From the NCBI RefSeq assembly GCF_000429125.1, contig NZ_KE386849.1, positions 282,647-346,646 on the forward strand: a stretch of 64,000 bases of DNA. Direction: 5' to 3'. Source of the stretch: Aequorivita capsosiphonis DSM 23843. Its GTDB lineage: Bacteria; Bacteroidota; Bacteroidia; Flavobacteriales; Flavobacteriaceae. This document shows, one piece after another, positions 17,325-26,306 of this stretch (the stretch's first letter is position 1; the number at the start of each line of letters is the position of its first letter). Made by a program: the position numbers and the translations under genes. The notes below the pieces were generated by a model, which saw nothing but the letters and a program-made list of their open reading frames with translations, ran no database searches and had not been told where the DNA came from.

Positions 17325-18851
17325 TTAGTTGTTGCTCATTTCTTGTGTGAGTTTCAGCCTAATAAACTCTGTCGGTCGTACTGCCGCTATTCCTATTTCA
17401 AGAATCATTTTTCCATCTTGTACATCGCGAGCGGTCATGGTTTCACCTACCCCTATTCTTACGTAAAAAGCCTTTTCAAGTTTATCACCTGCCAGGGCTC
17501 CTGATCGCCATAGCGTGGTGAGGTAATTTTCCGTCATCGCCTTTATTCTTATCCAAGTTTCAGCATCATTAGGCTCATTAACAAAGCGCGCTGTAGCATT
17601 TTTTACAGACTGTTCTATCATATTCGCCAGTCGTCTTACAGGGATGTACCTCCATTCGTTATCATTTCCGGCCAAAGTACGAGCGCCCCATACCATAACG
17701 CCCTTGCCACTGAAAGCACGAATAGCGTTAATCGATTTTCCCGTATTGCTTACATTCAGATTTTCCTGTTGGGCAGCATCAATTTTAAGGCTTGGCGCTT
17801 TTACTTTGTTAAGGGAAACATTCGCCGGAGCTTTCCAAACGCCTCTGGCAGCGTCTGTTCTGGCATAAACACCTGCCACGGCCGCACTTGGCAATAGTTC
17901 CAGGTTTTTAGCATCTATACTGGTTTTTATTTCTTGGTATTGCTTTTTGTATTTTCCATTTTCCGCATGATATAAGGATTTCTCCCTTCTATTGGGATCG
18001 TCCGAAATTGATTGTTCTGTATGTCTTAGTACCATAATCTTACTCGCGCTCTCCACCGTCATTGGGCTCTTATTTAGTTTCACTCGAATCTTATCTTCTG
18101 AATACTTGTACTTTAGGCTTGTTTGTAAGGGCGGAAAATAAGCCGCAGCATATTTTAGATTTTCTGTACCTATAGCGGTTCGGAATTGCTCGGCTGATTT
18201 TGTAATATTAGCATCGATTTCCGCTACATCACAAATGAGAAATCGGTTCATTTTATCAGCACATTGCATCAGCGCTGCCTTGTAAAGTTCTGTTGGATCT
18301 TCATTGATTTCGGGGCTATAGGCATCGGCAAAAACGATTAAGGTGGGCACCTCTTCATTATTGAGCAGGAGGAGCCCCTTCTCCATCGCATCATTTTGCG
18401 AGCTGTCTTCATAATTTCCTACGGAAACGATAAAGCAATCCTTCCCACCATTGGCGAAAAACATTTCGAGCATATAATACATCCTGTATGCGGGAGTGGA
18501 TTTAATTTCTGGGGAAGCGACGGTTCCGTCATTCGCTATTTCGAATTCTCCTATTTCATCATTGGAAGGGCCACCAAATTTACTTTTATAGTCCGCCATA
18601 GAACTAATTTTTGTAGGCGTACTAGGACCTTTTTCCGTAAATCCGATAAAGGCTGGAATGGCCGTTTCAACCTGCATAACTGTGGGAGGTGAAAAATCAT
18701 CGTTTAATCCCGAAATACGGGTTTTTACTTTTGAAGTTCTCTCGATTTTTTTCATGTTGGTCTTATTCGCTTTAGATTTCACCTGTGAAAACAGCGCAGT
18801 ATTAAAAATAAGAAAGAAAGCAAGGCTAAGGGCGCAAGATTTGTTCATCAT
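17325..18851 (-). CDS. Contractile tail-sheath-like protein with an N-terminal signal peptide (orphan)
   Basis: 508 aa. The N-domain reads VMQVETAIPAFIGFTEKGPS, very like sheath N-termini of phage-tail-like contractile injection systems. The middle has AYRMYYMLEMFFANGGKDCF. The C-terminal region (about 390-505) carries the sheath hallmarks WRYIPVRRLANMIEQS, FVNEPNDAETW, LWRSGALAGD, and a final EIGIAAVRPTEFIRLKLTQ. What is odd: the protein starts with a clear signal peptide (MMNKSCALSLAFFLIFNTALFSQ) in place of the usual TPGVYVEE start, so it would leave the cytoplasm. A downstream Met (residue 33, at 18755) would remove it. No tube, baseplate, spike or ATPase gene lies nearby. It may be a domesticated sheath with an envelope role. 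Confidence 0.8.
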   Translation of the reverse strand: MMNKSCALSLAFFLIFNTALFSQVKSKANKTNMKKIERTSKVKTRISGLNDDFSPPTVMQVETAIPAFIGFTEKGPSTPTKISSMADYKSKFGGPSNDEIGEFEIANDGTVASPEIKSTPAYRMYYMLEMFFANGGKDCFIVSVGNYEDSSQNDAMEKGLLLLNNEEVPTLIVFADAYSPEINEDPTELYKAALMQCADKMNRFLICDVAEIDANITKSAEQFRTAIGTENLKYAAAYFPPLQTSLKYKYSEDKIRVKLNKSPMTVESASKIMVLRHTEQSISDDPNRREKSLYHAENGKYKKQYQEIKTSIDAKNLELLPSAAVAGVYARTDAARGVWKAPANVSLNKVKAPSLKIDAAQQENLNVSNTGKSINAIRAFSGKGVMVWGARTLAGNDNEWRYIPVRRLANMIEQSVKNATARFVNEPNDAETWIRIKAMTENYLTTLWRSGALAGDKLEKAFYVRIGVGETMTARDVQDGKMILEIGIAAVRPTEFIRLKLTQEMSNN

Positions 18852-19100
18852 AAAATTTTATGGTTAAGTTGAAGGGGGCATAAAATATACGAACAATTTA
18901 TTTATACGAAAAGATATCAATGCGTTTTAAGAATTTATACATCTGTCGTTCTTCTATAAGCCCTCCTTTCTGAGTTATTAACTTTGGAGAAAAATATTGC
19001 CACAGGACGGGAAAGTTATCTTATGGTAAAACTTCTATGAGAAATCCTATATTAAAATAATGAAGAGAATTTCCACAAAAGGAAGCCTGTAAAAAGATTT

Positions 19101-19862
19101 TTATATTTCACCCTCCATAGCAGTAATCAATGCTTCGGAGATTTCCAGGTTGTGATAGACGTTTTGGACATCCTCATCTTCTTCGAACTTTTCTTCCAGA
19201 TCTAAAATCTCTTTTGAGTCCGTTACAGAGAGCTCAATAGTATTCATAGGGATTCGGTCTAGTTTGGAATTAACCACCTCGACACCCAATTTCTCCAAAG
19301 CTTCTGACATTCTGCCAAAATCCGTAAAATCGGCATAAATGGTCAAAAAACCTTCTTCCAGCTCAAATTTCTCCGCGCCGGAATCTATTAGCTCCAGTTC
19401 CAACTCATCCAAAGGTTTCGGGATTGATTCCTTTTCTATCGTAAAAACGCTTTTTCGCTCAAACATAAATTCTACAGAACCATTTACGCCGAGACTGCCG
19501 TTGTTTTTGGAAAAAATAGATCGTATAGATGCTACCGTACGATTGGTATTGTTGGTGGTGCATTCCACAAAAAAGGCAATTCCGTGAGGCCCATATCCCT
19601 CAAAGGATACTTCCTCATAATTCTCTGCGTCATCACCACCGGCTTTTTTAATGGCGCGTTCAATGGTGTCCTTGGGCATATTGACTCCCTTGGCGTTTAC
19701 AATGGCATTGCGCAAGGCGGCGTTGGCGTCTGGATCCCCGCTTCCCCCTTCCTTTATGGAAACATAAATCTCCTTTATTGCCCGTGTAAATTCCTTCCCA
19801 CGTTTTTTGTCCTGCGCTCCTTTCCGGCGCTTGATATTTGCCCATTTACTATGTCCAGCCAA
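19101..19862 (-). CDS. yebC: YebC/PmpR-family protein
   Basis: 253 aa with the diagnostic start MAGHSKWANIKRRKGAQD and the central GYGPHGIAFFVECTTNNTNRT motif (about residues 88-108). YebC-family proteins bind DNA or, as TACO1-like factors, assist translation of difficult sequences such as polyproline; which applies here cannot be told. Full length. It has 249 bp of gene-free sequence downstream towards the sheath gene and 247 bp upstream. Monocistronic by appearance. Confidence 0.96.
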   Translation of the reverse strand: MAGHSKWANIKRRKGAQDKKRGKEFTRAIKEIYVSIKEGGSGDPDANAALRNAIVNAKGVNMPKDTIERAIKKAGGDDAENYEEVSFEGYGPHGIAFFVECTTNNTNRTVASIRSIFSKNNGSLGVNGSVEFMFERKSVFTIEKESIPKPLDELELELIDSGAEKFELEEGFLTIYADFTDFGRMSEALEKLGVEVVNSKLDRIPMNTIELSVTDSKEILDLEEKFEEDEDVQNVYHNLEISEALITAMEGEI

Positions 19863-19923
19863 AACTTAAATCTTTTATTTCACCCAAAGATAGCCATTGT
19901 TGGGCAGAGCAGAAAGTAAAGGA

Positions 19924-19941
19924 CTCCGAGGCCCGTCGGAG
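19924..19941 (-). terminator. Hairpin CTCCGA-N6-TCGGAG after the AraC-type gene
   Basis: A six-base stem lies about 170 bp past the stop codon of the minus-strand AraC-type gene, next to a second short inverted repeat (GGAG/CTCC). No strong U-tract. The remainder of 19863-20109 shows nothing recognisable. Confidence 0.3.
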
Positions 19942-20109
19942 GTTGGAGAATCCTCCTGATATAGATATTTCATTCTTATTTGCTTGGCATCAAGAGATAC
20001 AAATGATGTAACGAAAATTTAAATAAAAATTGGAAAGGCTTAAAGTTGCAAACCTGTACAAGGGGACCGAAATTAAATAGTTTCCATTCAATGAAAAATT
20101 CAAAACCCC

Positions 20110-20922
20110 TCACAAACTCTGCTTTTTAAATTCTGTGGGAGATCTGTTCACTATTTGTTGAAAAGCATAACTAAAGGCAGCCAAACTGCTATGGCCCGTG
20201 CTATAGGCAATTTCACTGATGGAGAGATCTGTTTGCAAAAGAAGCTCCATACCTTTTATAACGCGCGTAAGCTTAATGTATTGAAGAAAGGAAGTGCTGA
20301 TATTTTTTTGGAACAATCGCGATAAGGTTCGCGGACTATAGCCAAATTCGGCAGCCACATTTTCCAGATACAAAGGTTGATCGATATGCCTGTGGATATA
20401 CACCAAAACAGGGCGTAACCTTTCATTTTTTGTCGTCGGCAATACCACGGGAAGCGGGTTGGTGGCAGCTTCTATAACAATATTCCTAAAGGCAATCATA
20501 AACTCATATTTGGTATTATCAGCTGCCATAATATTACCTGTCCAATCCTCACAATGGTAGATCATTTCCTTAAGTAAGTCTGTCACTGGAAAAATCCCTC
20601 CTCTTTGCAAGCGGTCGTTTGGTGGAAACAAATCTGCCGGGAAAAAAAAGTTATGCGCCATTTTTACCGAGGTGCGGGAAGCTACCTGATGTTCCAGACC
20701 CGCAGGAATCCAGATGAAATGTCTGGCGGGAAAGAAATAGGAATTTTTTTGGGTGTTTAGAAAAGCCACGCCTCCTTCCACATAGGCCATTTGATGCTTT
20801 TGGTGACTGTGCATGGACAGCTTCTCCTCTATTCTGGTATGATGAATAAAGATGGCCTCCGGGTATTCATCAACTTTCTGTAGGAATGGATGCAATACAG
20901 TACTGTCCAGTTTATTTTCCAT
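20110..20922 (-). CDS. AraC-family transcriptional regulator of the divergent efflux operon
   Basis: 270 aa. An N-terminal cupin-like sensor domain (HTRIEEKLSMHSHQKHQMAYVEGG, H-x-H metal-type pattern, residues about 27-60, with ARHFIWIPAGLEHQ) precedes a C-terminal AraC DNA-binding domain with two helix-turn-helix units. The second unit contains SISEIAYSTGHSSLAAFSYAFQQIVNRSP. It is divergent from tolC-hlyD-MFS with about 70 bp between the start codons, so it very probably controls that operon in response to a small molecule. The ligand is unknown. Confidence 0.93.
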   Translation of the reverse strand: MENKLDSTVLHPFLQKVDEYPEAIFIHHTRIEEKLSMHSHQKHQMAYVEGGVAFLNTQKNSYFFPARHFIWIPAGLEHQVASRTSVKMAHNFFFPADLFPPNDRLQRGGIFPVTDLLKEMIYHCEDWTGNIMAADNTKYEFMIAFRNIVIEAATNPLPVVLPTTKNERLRPVLVYIHRHIDQPLYLENVAAEFGYSPRTLSRLFQKNISTSFLQYIKLTRVIKGMELLLQTDLSISEIAYSTGHSSLAAFSYAFQQIVNRSPTEFKKQSL

Positions 20923-20992
20923 TGGCTTAAATTATAAAATAATTGTCTAAATATTGAAAATAAGCCTTGGTTTATTGTCGGAAATTTGCAGT

Positions 20993-22336
20993 ATGAAAGT
21001 TTCCAATACTCAATTACTCCCTAAATCACTGATTCTGCTACTATTGGTGGTTTTTTCAACACAGGTACAGGGGCAGGAAATCACCAAGGATAGCATTTCC
21101 TTAAGCCTTGAACAAGCTTGGACAGGAGCCAATGCCCATAGTAAGGAATTAAGAATAAAACACTATGAAACCGGGATGGGCAAGGAAGGCGTCTTGGATG
21201 CAAAAAATGAATGGCTTCCTAAAATTCGGATTCACGGGCAGTACGGACAGCTTTCCAATATTCCAGTGTTTAACAACGGGATAAACAATGATGCCGACTT
21301 TATTCATTTGGAAGATCATACCTCCTATGATGCGGGAATCGAAACTTACTTCAATGTGTACAATGGCGGAAAAACAAAATTGCATCTACAAAAAGCGGAA
21401 ACAAAAGAAGATTTATTAAAGATCCTGGAAGAGGAAAATTCCTCCCAAATCCATTATAAGGTGGCCCAAGCCTATCTGGATATGCAGCGGTCTATGGCTT
21501 TTGAGAAATTGGTTAAAAACAACATCTATCGCAATGACCGTTTACTTGATCAGATTACAAAACTCTATGACAATGGGGTGGTTTTAAAAAGTGATCTTTT
21601 ACGGGCGCAGCTTCAGCTTTCACGCCAAAACACACGATTTATGGAAATGGAAAACAATGTAGCCCTGGCCCGCCAATCTCTTAATATTCTCATTGGTTAT
21701 CCCGATGATCAACCCATTAAACCCATTGATGGTCTTGCATTTACTTTACCTGGGCGAGATTTTCAAATAAATATTAAGGAAGCGGTAGAAGGTTCCCCAC
21801 AGGAAGAAATTGCCAAAAAACAGATTGAAATAAAAGCACTGGAAGAAAAAGAAATGAAAACTGGAAAACTTCCCAAGCTGGGAGTTTTTGGGGAATATTC
21901 CTATTCCTATCCGCAGATCAAGCTCTATCCTTATGAAACCTCACCCTATTTATTGGGAATGGCAGGCATAAAGCTCACTTATGATATTTCCAATATTTAT
22001 CACGACAAGCATAAGGAAGTCGCGGCCAAGATTGCCGTGGAAAAACAAGAACTGGCCAAACAGCATCTGGAAGATAATCTTCGGAAGAAAATCACCGCTG
22101 CCTATAAACATTTTCAGGAAGACTTACAGAAAATTGAGGTTGCTAAGATGAATATAGAACAGGCAAAGGAAAATTATAGAATTGTAAACCAGACCTATTT
22201 CAATCAATTATCACTATTGACGGACTTACTGGATGCAGACGACCAGCTTTTGCAAGCTAAGTTTGAATTGGTCAACAGCCAGATAATGGCAAAAATACAT
22301 TACTACGAATTATTAAATATAACCGGAAAACTCTAA
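20993..22336 (+). CDS. TolC-family outer-membrane efflux protein
   Basis: I choose the Met at 20993 (MKVSNTQLLPKSLILLLL), which gives a proper signal peptide ending near STQVQGQ; an upstream in-frame Met at 20954 would add 13 unlikely residues. The mature protein of about 420 aa has two repeats of long coiled-coil segments (about 60-240 and 280-440), with FNVYNGGKTKLHLQKAE in the position of the usual N-G-G-K strand turn of TolC proteins. It would form the outer-membrane duct for the HlyD and MFS proteins encoded next (EmrAB-TolC type). Its stop overlaps the next start by one base (TAATG). Confidence 0.92.
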   Translation: MKVSNTQLLPKSLILLLLVVFSTQVQGQEITKDSISLSLEQAWTGANAHSKELRIKHYETGMGKEGVLDAKNEWLPKIRIHGQYGQLSNIPVFNNGINNDADFIHLEDHTSYDAGIETYFNVYNGGKTKLHLQKAETKEDLLKILEEENSSQIHYKVAQAYLDMQRSMAFEKLVKNNIYRNDRLLDQITKLYDNGVVLKSDLLRAQLQLSRQNTRFMEMENNVALARQSLNILIGYPDDQPIKPIDGLAFTLPGRDFQINIKEAVEGSPQEEIAKKQIEIKALEEKEMKTGKLPKLGVFGEYSYSYPQIKLYPYETSPYLLGMAGIKLTYDISNIYHDKHKEVAAKIAVEKQELAKQHLEDNLRKKITAAYKHFQEDLQKIEVAKMNIEQAKENYRIVNQTYFNQLSLLTDLLDADDQLLQAKFELVNSQIMAKIHYYELLNITGKL

Positions 22337-23397
22337 TGAGCGAAAAATTAAAGAAATACGAAAAAATAGATCGGTTCACTGTAAAAATGACTTACCTCAT
22401 TGCACTGATCATTCTTGTGGTCCTATTGATCTGGGGTTTGGTAAAGGTTTTTCATTTTTGGAATTATGAAGAAACAAACGATGCCCAGGTGCAGGAATAC
22501 ATCAATCCTATTTTAAGCCGTTCCAGTGGTTATGTACAGGAGATACGCTATAGAGATCATCAAAAAGTGCAGAAAGGAGATACTTTGGTCATCTTGGATA
22601 GCGAGGAAACCAAAGTGCAAATAGCAGAGGCCAAAGCCAACCTAGCCTCAAGTGAGGCTCAATTGGAAGTCATGAAAAGCAATGTAAATACCGCGCACAG
22701 TTATGCCAGCGTAAGCCAGGCAAAAATAAACGCAGCCAAGGCAGAGCTGTGGCAACAGCAGCAAGAATTTCAACGCTATAAAAAATTATATGAAGGGGAA
22801 GCAGTGACGCAACAGAAATTTGAAAATATAAAAACTCAATTGGCGGTAGCCGAATCCAACTTTGAAGCCATTAAAAACTCCCTTAGTGTCTCCCAAAATA
22901 AAACCAATGATGCCTCTGCCCAGATTGCCGTTGCCGAAGCAAGTATTGCACAGAAAAAAGCTGCCGTGGACCGTCTGGAACTCGAAATTAAGTATGCCGT
23001 AATTACCGCGCCCTCCAATGGGTTTATGGGCAAAAAAACCTTGCAGGAAGGCCAGTTCGTAAAAAAAGGACAGACCTTAGGATTTATAGTTGATGAGAAT
23101 CAGGGGAAATGGATTCTGGCCAACTTTGAAGAAACGCAGATAGCAAATCTGCACGAAGGTCAAAAGGCGAAGATAAGCGTAGATGCTTTTCCCGGCGAAA
23201 CATTCCAGGGGGAAATAGAATCCCTTTCCCCAGCAACGGGCTCCCAATTCTCTCTCCTTCCTCCGGATAATGCCACGGGGAATTTTGTAAAGATCACCCA
23301 ACGCTTTCCAGTGCGCATCAAAATTACCGAAGACAAACAGAAACTTGTTAAGTTGAGAGCAGGAATGAATGCCGAGGTATCAATTCCAAAATCATAA
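22336..23397 (+). CDS. HlyD/EmrA-family membrane fusion protein
   Basis: 353 aa. One N-terminal membrane helix (about residues 18-40), then the biotinyl-lipoyl half-domain beginning NDAQVQEYINPILSRSSGYV, a long alpha-helical hairpin (about 85-215), the second lipoyl half (VITAPSNGFMGKKTLQEGQFVKKGQTL), and a beta-barrel domain with ANFEETQIANLHEGQKAKISVDAFPG. This is the EmrA/HlyD architecture, the periplasmic adaptor between an MFS pump and TolC. It overlaps the TolC stop by one base and is followed by the pump gene 3 bp later. Confidence 0.95.
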   Translation: MSEKLKKYEKIDRFTVKMTYLIALIILVVLLIWGLVKVFHFWNYEETNDAQVQEYINPILSRSSGYVQEIRYRDHQKVQKGDTLVILDSEETKVQIAEAKANLASSEAQLEVMKSNVNTAHSYASVSQAKINAAKAELWQQQQEFQRYKKLYEGEAVTQQKFENIKTQLAVAESNFEAIKNSLSVSQNKTNDASAQIAVAEASIAQKKAAVDRLELEIKYAVITAPSNGFMGKKTLQEGQFVKKGQTLGFIVDENQGKWILANFEETQIANLHEGQKAKISVDAFPGETFQGEIESLSPATGSQFSLLPPDNATGNFVKITQRFPVRIKITEDKQKLVKLRAGMNAEVSIPKS

Positions 23398-23400
23398 CCT

Positions 23401-24993
23401 ATGCAGAATAGACGGATCTTTAAAAGTTGGGTGCCTCAATGGCTTATTTTTCTTGCCATTTTCATCACTCTCTTACCCGTTGCCTCCGTAATGGGAATCT
23501 ATATGGGCGGGATGCAAAGTGCCATGAGCTATTATGGCGTAGATTCCATTGATATCCGCTATTCCGTCGTGGTTTATTATCTGGCAATCGCCGGAGCCTT
23601 TCCCTTGGAAAAACGTTTCTTTAACTCACTTTCCTCTAAACCTTATTTGGCCATAGTAAGTATTATCTATATTCTGGTGAATATCGTTTTATACAATGCT
23701 ACGAGCTTTAGCATACTTCTTGTTTTCCGATTTATTGGAGGAATGCTGTCCTTGGGATTTATTGGTATCCTCTTTAATCTGCTGTTTGCCCAGTTCCAGC
23801 AACAGAGAAGTAGGGTTCTGGGTTATGCCACCCTTTATGCCACTTTGTTTTCTACCCTACCCTTTGCCTATATCTTGGATGCTTATGTGTTTTCCAATTT
23901 CAATTTTAATATGATCTTCATCTTTAAGATCTATCTTTTTCTGCCAGGAATCATCTTGATGTTTATCATTCTAAGTCCTGATTTGGATTTGAGGAAACAA
24001 CGAAAAATCCCCTTGGTAAATGTTGATTGGAAAAGTTTTGTCCTCTATGTAAGCAGTCTTTTATTGTTTGCTTACATCCTTCTTTATGGCCAATATTACA
24101 ATTGGTTTAAAGGTTTGCGAATCACTTTGCTCAGTTTGGCCTTTATAATACTGTTGGGTCTGTTTATATTCCGGCAGGTAAAATTGCACAGGCCTTATAT
24201 AGATTTAAGTATTTATAAATATCGGAATTTTAGAATCGGGATGCTTTTATTGATTGCCTTTTACCTGGGGAAAGGTGATCTCAGTGTCTCTTACGGATTT
24301 TTTGCCAACAGCGTCAATCTGGACGTGTATCATAAAGGATATATTATGCTCATCAATGGGTTGGGAATAATTATCGGGGCAGCATTGACCGCCAGATTTA
24401 TATTAACCGGAACAAACATTCGCCTCGTCTGGCTCACCGGGTTTGGGGCACTTTTGGGATTTCACCTGTATATGCTTTCCATTTTAAGCAGCCAAGCGGA
24501 AATCAGTGATCTATTGATCCCGTTATTCCTGCAGGGTTTTGGAAATGGAACCCTTATACTTTCTATCGTACTTTTTTATGTGAGTGCCGTCCCCCAGAAA
24601 ATCGCCTTTTTTGCTTCGGTCATGGGGGTGGTTTTTCGCTTTGCTACCTTTACCACCAGCTTGGCCTTAATTTCATTTCTGGGCCTGCAGCAGAATAGTG
24701 TGCATTTACACAGTTTTGCCAATCAAATTCAACAAACCAATCCACAGCTTAACGATAGGATGCAAACTTATGAAAGTCTGCTTCTAAGCAACGGAGCTAC
24801 CGATCTACAAGCAAGGGTAGGCGCTAATAAAATGCTTGGAAAAAATGTCGCGCAACAGGCAAACCTTCTTTTTGTTCGGGATTATTACACCTATATGAGC
24901 GCATTTATATTTTTTGTTATGCTGCTTATCGCTCTGGTTCCGCGTTTCCATTTTCATCTTCAGAAAATAGGCGCCAAGCTTATTCCGGTATAA
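23401..24993 (+). CDS. MFS transporter, EmrB-like (about 14 membrane helices)
   Basis: 530 aa, hydrophobic along its length with about 14 predicted membrane helices, as in the DHA2 family. Typical MFS loop motifs are weak (the VLGYATLYATLFSTLPFAYILD stretch replaces the usual G-R-x-x-G-x-x-x-G loop), common in Bacteroidota EmrB-like pumps. With the adaptor and TolC genes directly upstream it forms a three-part proton-driven efflux system. Substrates are unknown: toxic organic compounds or fatty acids are typical of the family. It ends 48 bp before the convergent mcrC gene. Confidence 0.88.
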   Translation: MQNRRIFKSWVPQWLIFLAIFITLLPVASVMGIYMGGMQSAMSYYGVDSIDIRYSVVVYYLAIAGAFPLEKRFFNSLSSKPYLAIVSIIYILVNIVLYNATSFSILLVFRFIGGMLSLGFIGILFNLLFAQFQQQRSRVLGYATLYATLFSTLPFAYILDAYVFSNFNFNMIFIFKIYLFLPGIILMFIILSPDLDLRKQRKIPLVNVDWKSFVLYVSSLLLFAYILLYGQYYNWFKGLRITLLSLAFIILLGLFIFRQVKLHRPYIDLSIYKYRNFRIGMLLLIAFYLGKGDLSVSYGFFANSVNLDVYHKGYIMLINGLGIIIGAALTARFILTGTNIRLVWLTGFGALLGFHLYMLSILSSQAEISDLLIPLFLQGFGNGTLILSIVLFYVSAVPQKIAFFASVMGVVFRFATFTTSLALISFLGLQQNSVHLHSFANQIQQTNPQLNDRMQTYESLLLSNGATDLQARVGANKMLGKNVAQQANLLFVRDYYTYMSAFIFFVMLLIALVPRFHFHLQKIGAKLIPV

Positions 24994-25040
24994 AAGGAAG
25001 GTGGATAATAGTGGCCACTACTGTAGTGGTTATGTTTTTT

Positions 25041-26306
25041 TTAAATTAATGAGGTAGTAGCAGGATCCTTATCCAAAAACCCCACCCCTTCAAAAGCTTC
25101 CACCAACCGCTCCCCTATTCTTTGATCCAATTTTCCATCTTCATTCAAAACATTGATTTTTAAAATCCCACAAGAATGGTCGGGAAAGTGAAACGGACGG
25201 TGGAAGATATCGGATTGATGTGCGCCAGGATATAAGAGGATTGAGAATTTGGAATTCCAGTGATCGTTATAAACATACATCTGCCGAAGATCATTGGTGG
25301 AAGGTTTATTACCTTCAATTTGTTTCCATTTGGTGTCTATGATAACTTTGGTGCAATCAGCTTGTTTGATGACTATATCAGGACGGAGACTCATGTTGCC
25401 CCAAAAGTTTTTTGATTGCTGCCCTGTAACAGTGTACGTTGTATTTATGCAGGCTTTTTTCAATTGCACGAGTATATACTCTTCCCAAAGACTGTTCATA
25501 TCAAAGAGCAATGCCAACATTCTTTCGGAACCGGAAGAGATATTGGGGGCATAATTTAAAATAATCAATCTAGCAATCTCCAGAGCTTTTTCGTAAGGCT
25601 GGCTTTTGCGGTTGAGTTTTAATTTATCAAAAGTTGTTCCACTACATTTTATCGCTGATACTTCGGGGAAATCTAATTGAACCCGTTTGCATTTTGCATA
25701 GAGATAACTGCCTTTACTCAACTGCTCAATAACCATTAACGCCAGATTTAATATCTGATGGATTTCGTGATCCTTGTCATAAATTTGATGGGTGGTATAA
25801 AATCGTTCTTTATGGATCAGATTTTTGGAAATATGACCGGCAAACTCCAATTTACCTTTTAAAGCAGTTACGTTTTTGGTTTCTTTGTAATAGCGTTTAA
25901 TCAGGCCTTGCCGAATAAGGATTTCCACTTCGCGCATAAACCAATCAAAATAAATATCCAATAAGTGGATATTCTGTTTGTTAACATCTGCTTGCCCTAC
26001 TTGATTAACTTTTAGTTTTCGGGTAACGCGAAGCATTTCAATAAGTACGTTCCGCCAAACTGTAGTGTTCTCAATAGCTTTATCCGCTTTTGGTAAGATC
26101 TCTATAGTAAGAGTATCTATTTGAATGATTCCCACATATTGCGAAAATTTAATGCCTTTGTTAACAAGGATGAAATATTTGTTATCGTGCAGCATATTCA
26201 GTTTTGCCAAGGCTTCAAAATGTTTTTGGGTAAAGGCCACACCCTTATACTCTCTACCATAGTAAAGAGTCTGATGCTCAAACACCTGTATTGGCTTATT
26301 GCGCAT
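25041..26306 (-). CDS. mcrC: McrC, nuclease subunit of the McrBC modification-dependent restriction system
   Basis: 421 aa. The C-terminal PD-(D/E)XK nuclease core is visible at about residues 307-335: LRPDIVIKQ, then VIIDTKWKQI (Asp, Asp/Glu and Lys of the catalytic triad in RPD...DTKWK). The N-terminus is the McrC-specific beta domain that contacts the McrB ring. McrC cuts DNA containing modified cytosine when activated by McrB GTP hydrolysis. It overlaps mcrB by 11 bp and is the last gene of the eight-gene defence run. Confidence 0.93.
   Translation of the reverse strand: MRNKPIQVFEHQTLYYGREYKGVAFTQKHFEALAKLNMLHDNKYFILVNKGIKFSQYVGIIQIDTLTIEILPKADKAIENTTVWRNVLIEMLRVTRKLKVNQVGQADVNKQNIHLLDIYFDWFMREVEILIRQGLIKRYYKETKNVTALKGKLEFAGHISKNLIHKERFYTTHQIYDKDHEIHQILNLALMVIEQLSKGSYLYAKCKRVQLDFPEVSAIKCSGTTFDKLKLNRKSQPYEKALEIARLIILNYAPNISSGSERMLALLFDMNSLWEEYILVQLKKACINTTYTVTGQQSKNFWGNMSLRPDIVIKQADCTKVIIDTKWKQIEGNKPSTNDLRQMYVYNDHWNSKFSILLYPGAHQSDIFHRPFHFPDHSCGILKINVLNEDGKLDQRIGERLVEAFEGVGFLDKDPATTSLI

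Noticed and set aside
17325-18851. Prophage remnant, based on the sheath-like gene
   Set aside because: No integrase, terminase, portal, capsid, tube or tail-fibre gene lies nearby, and the neighbours are ordinary housekeeping genes.
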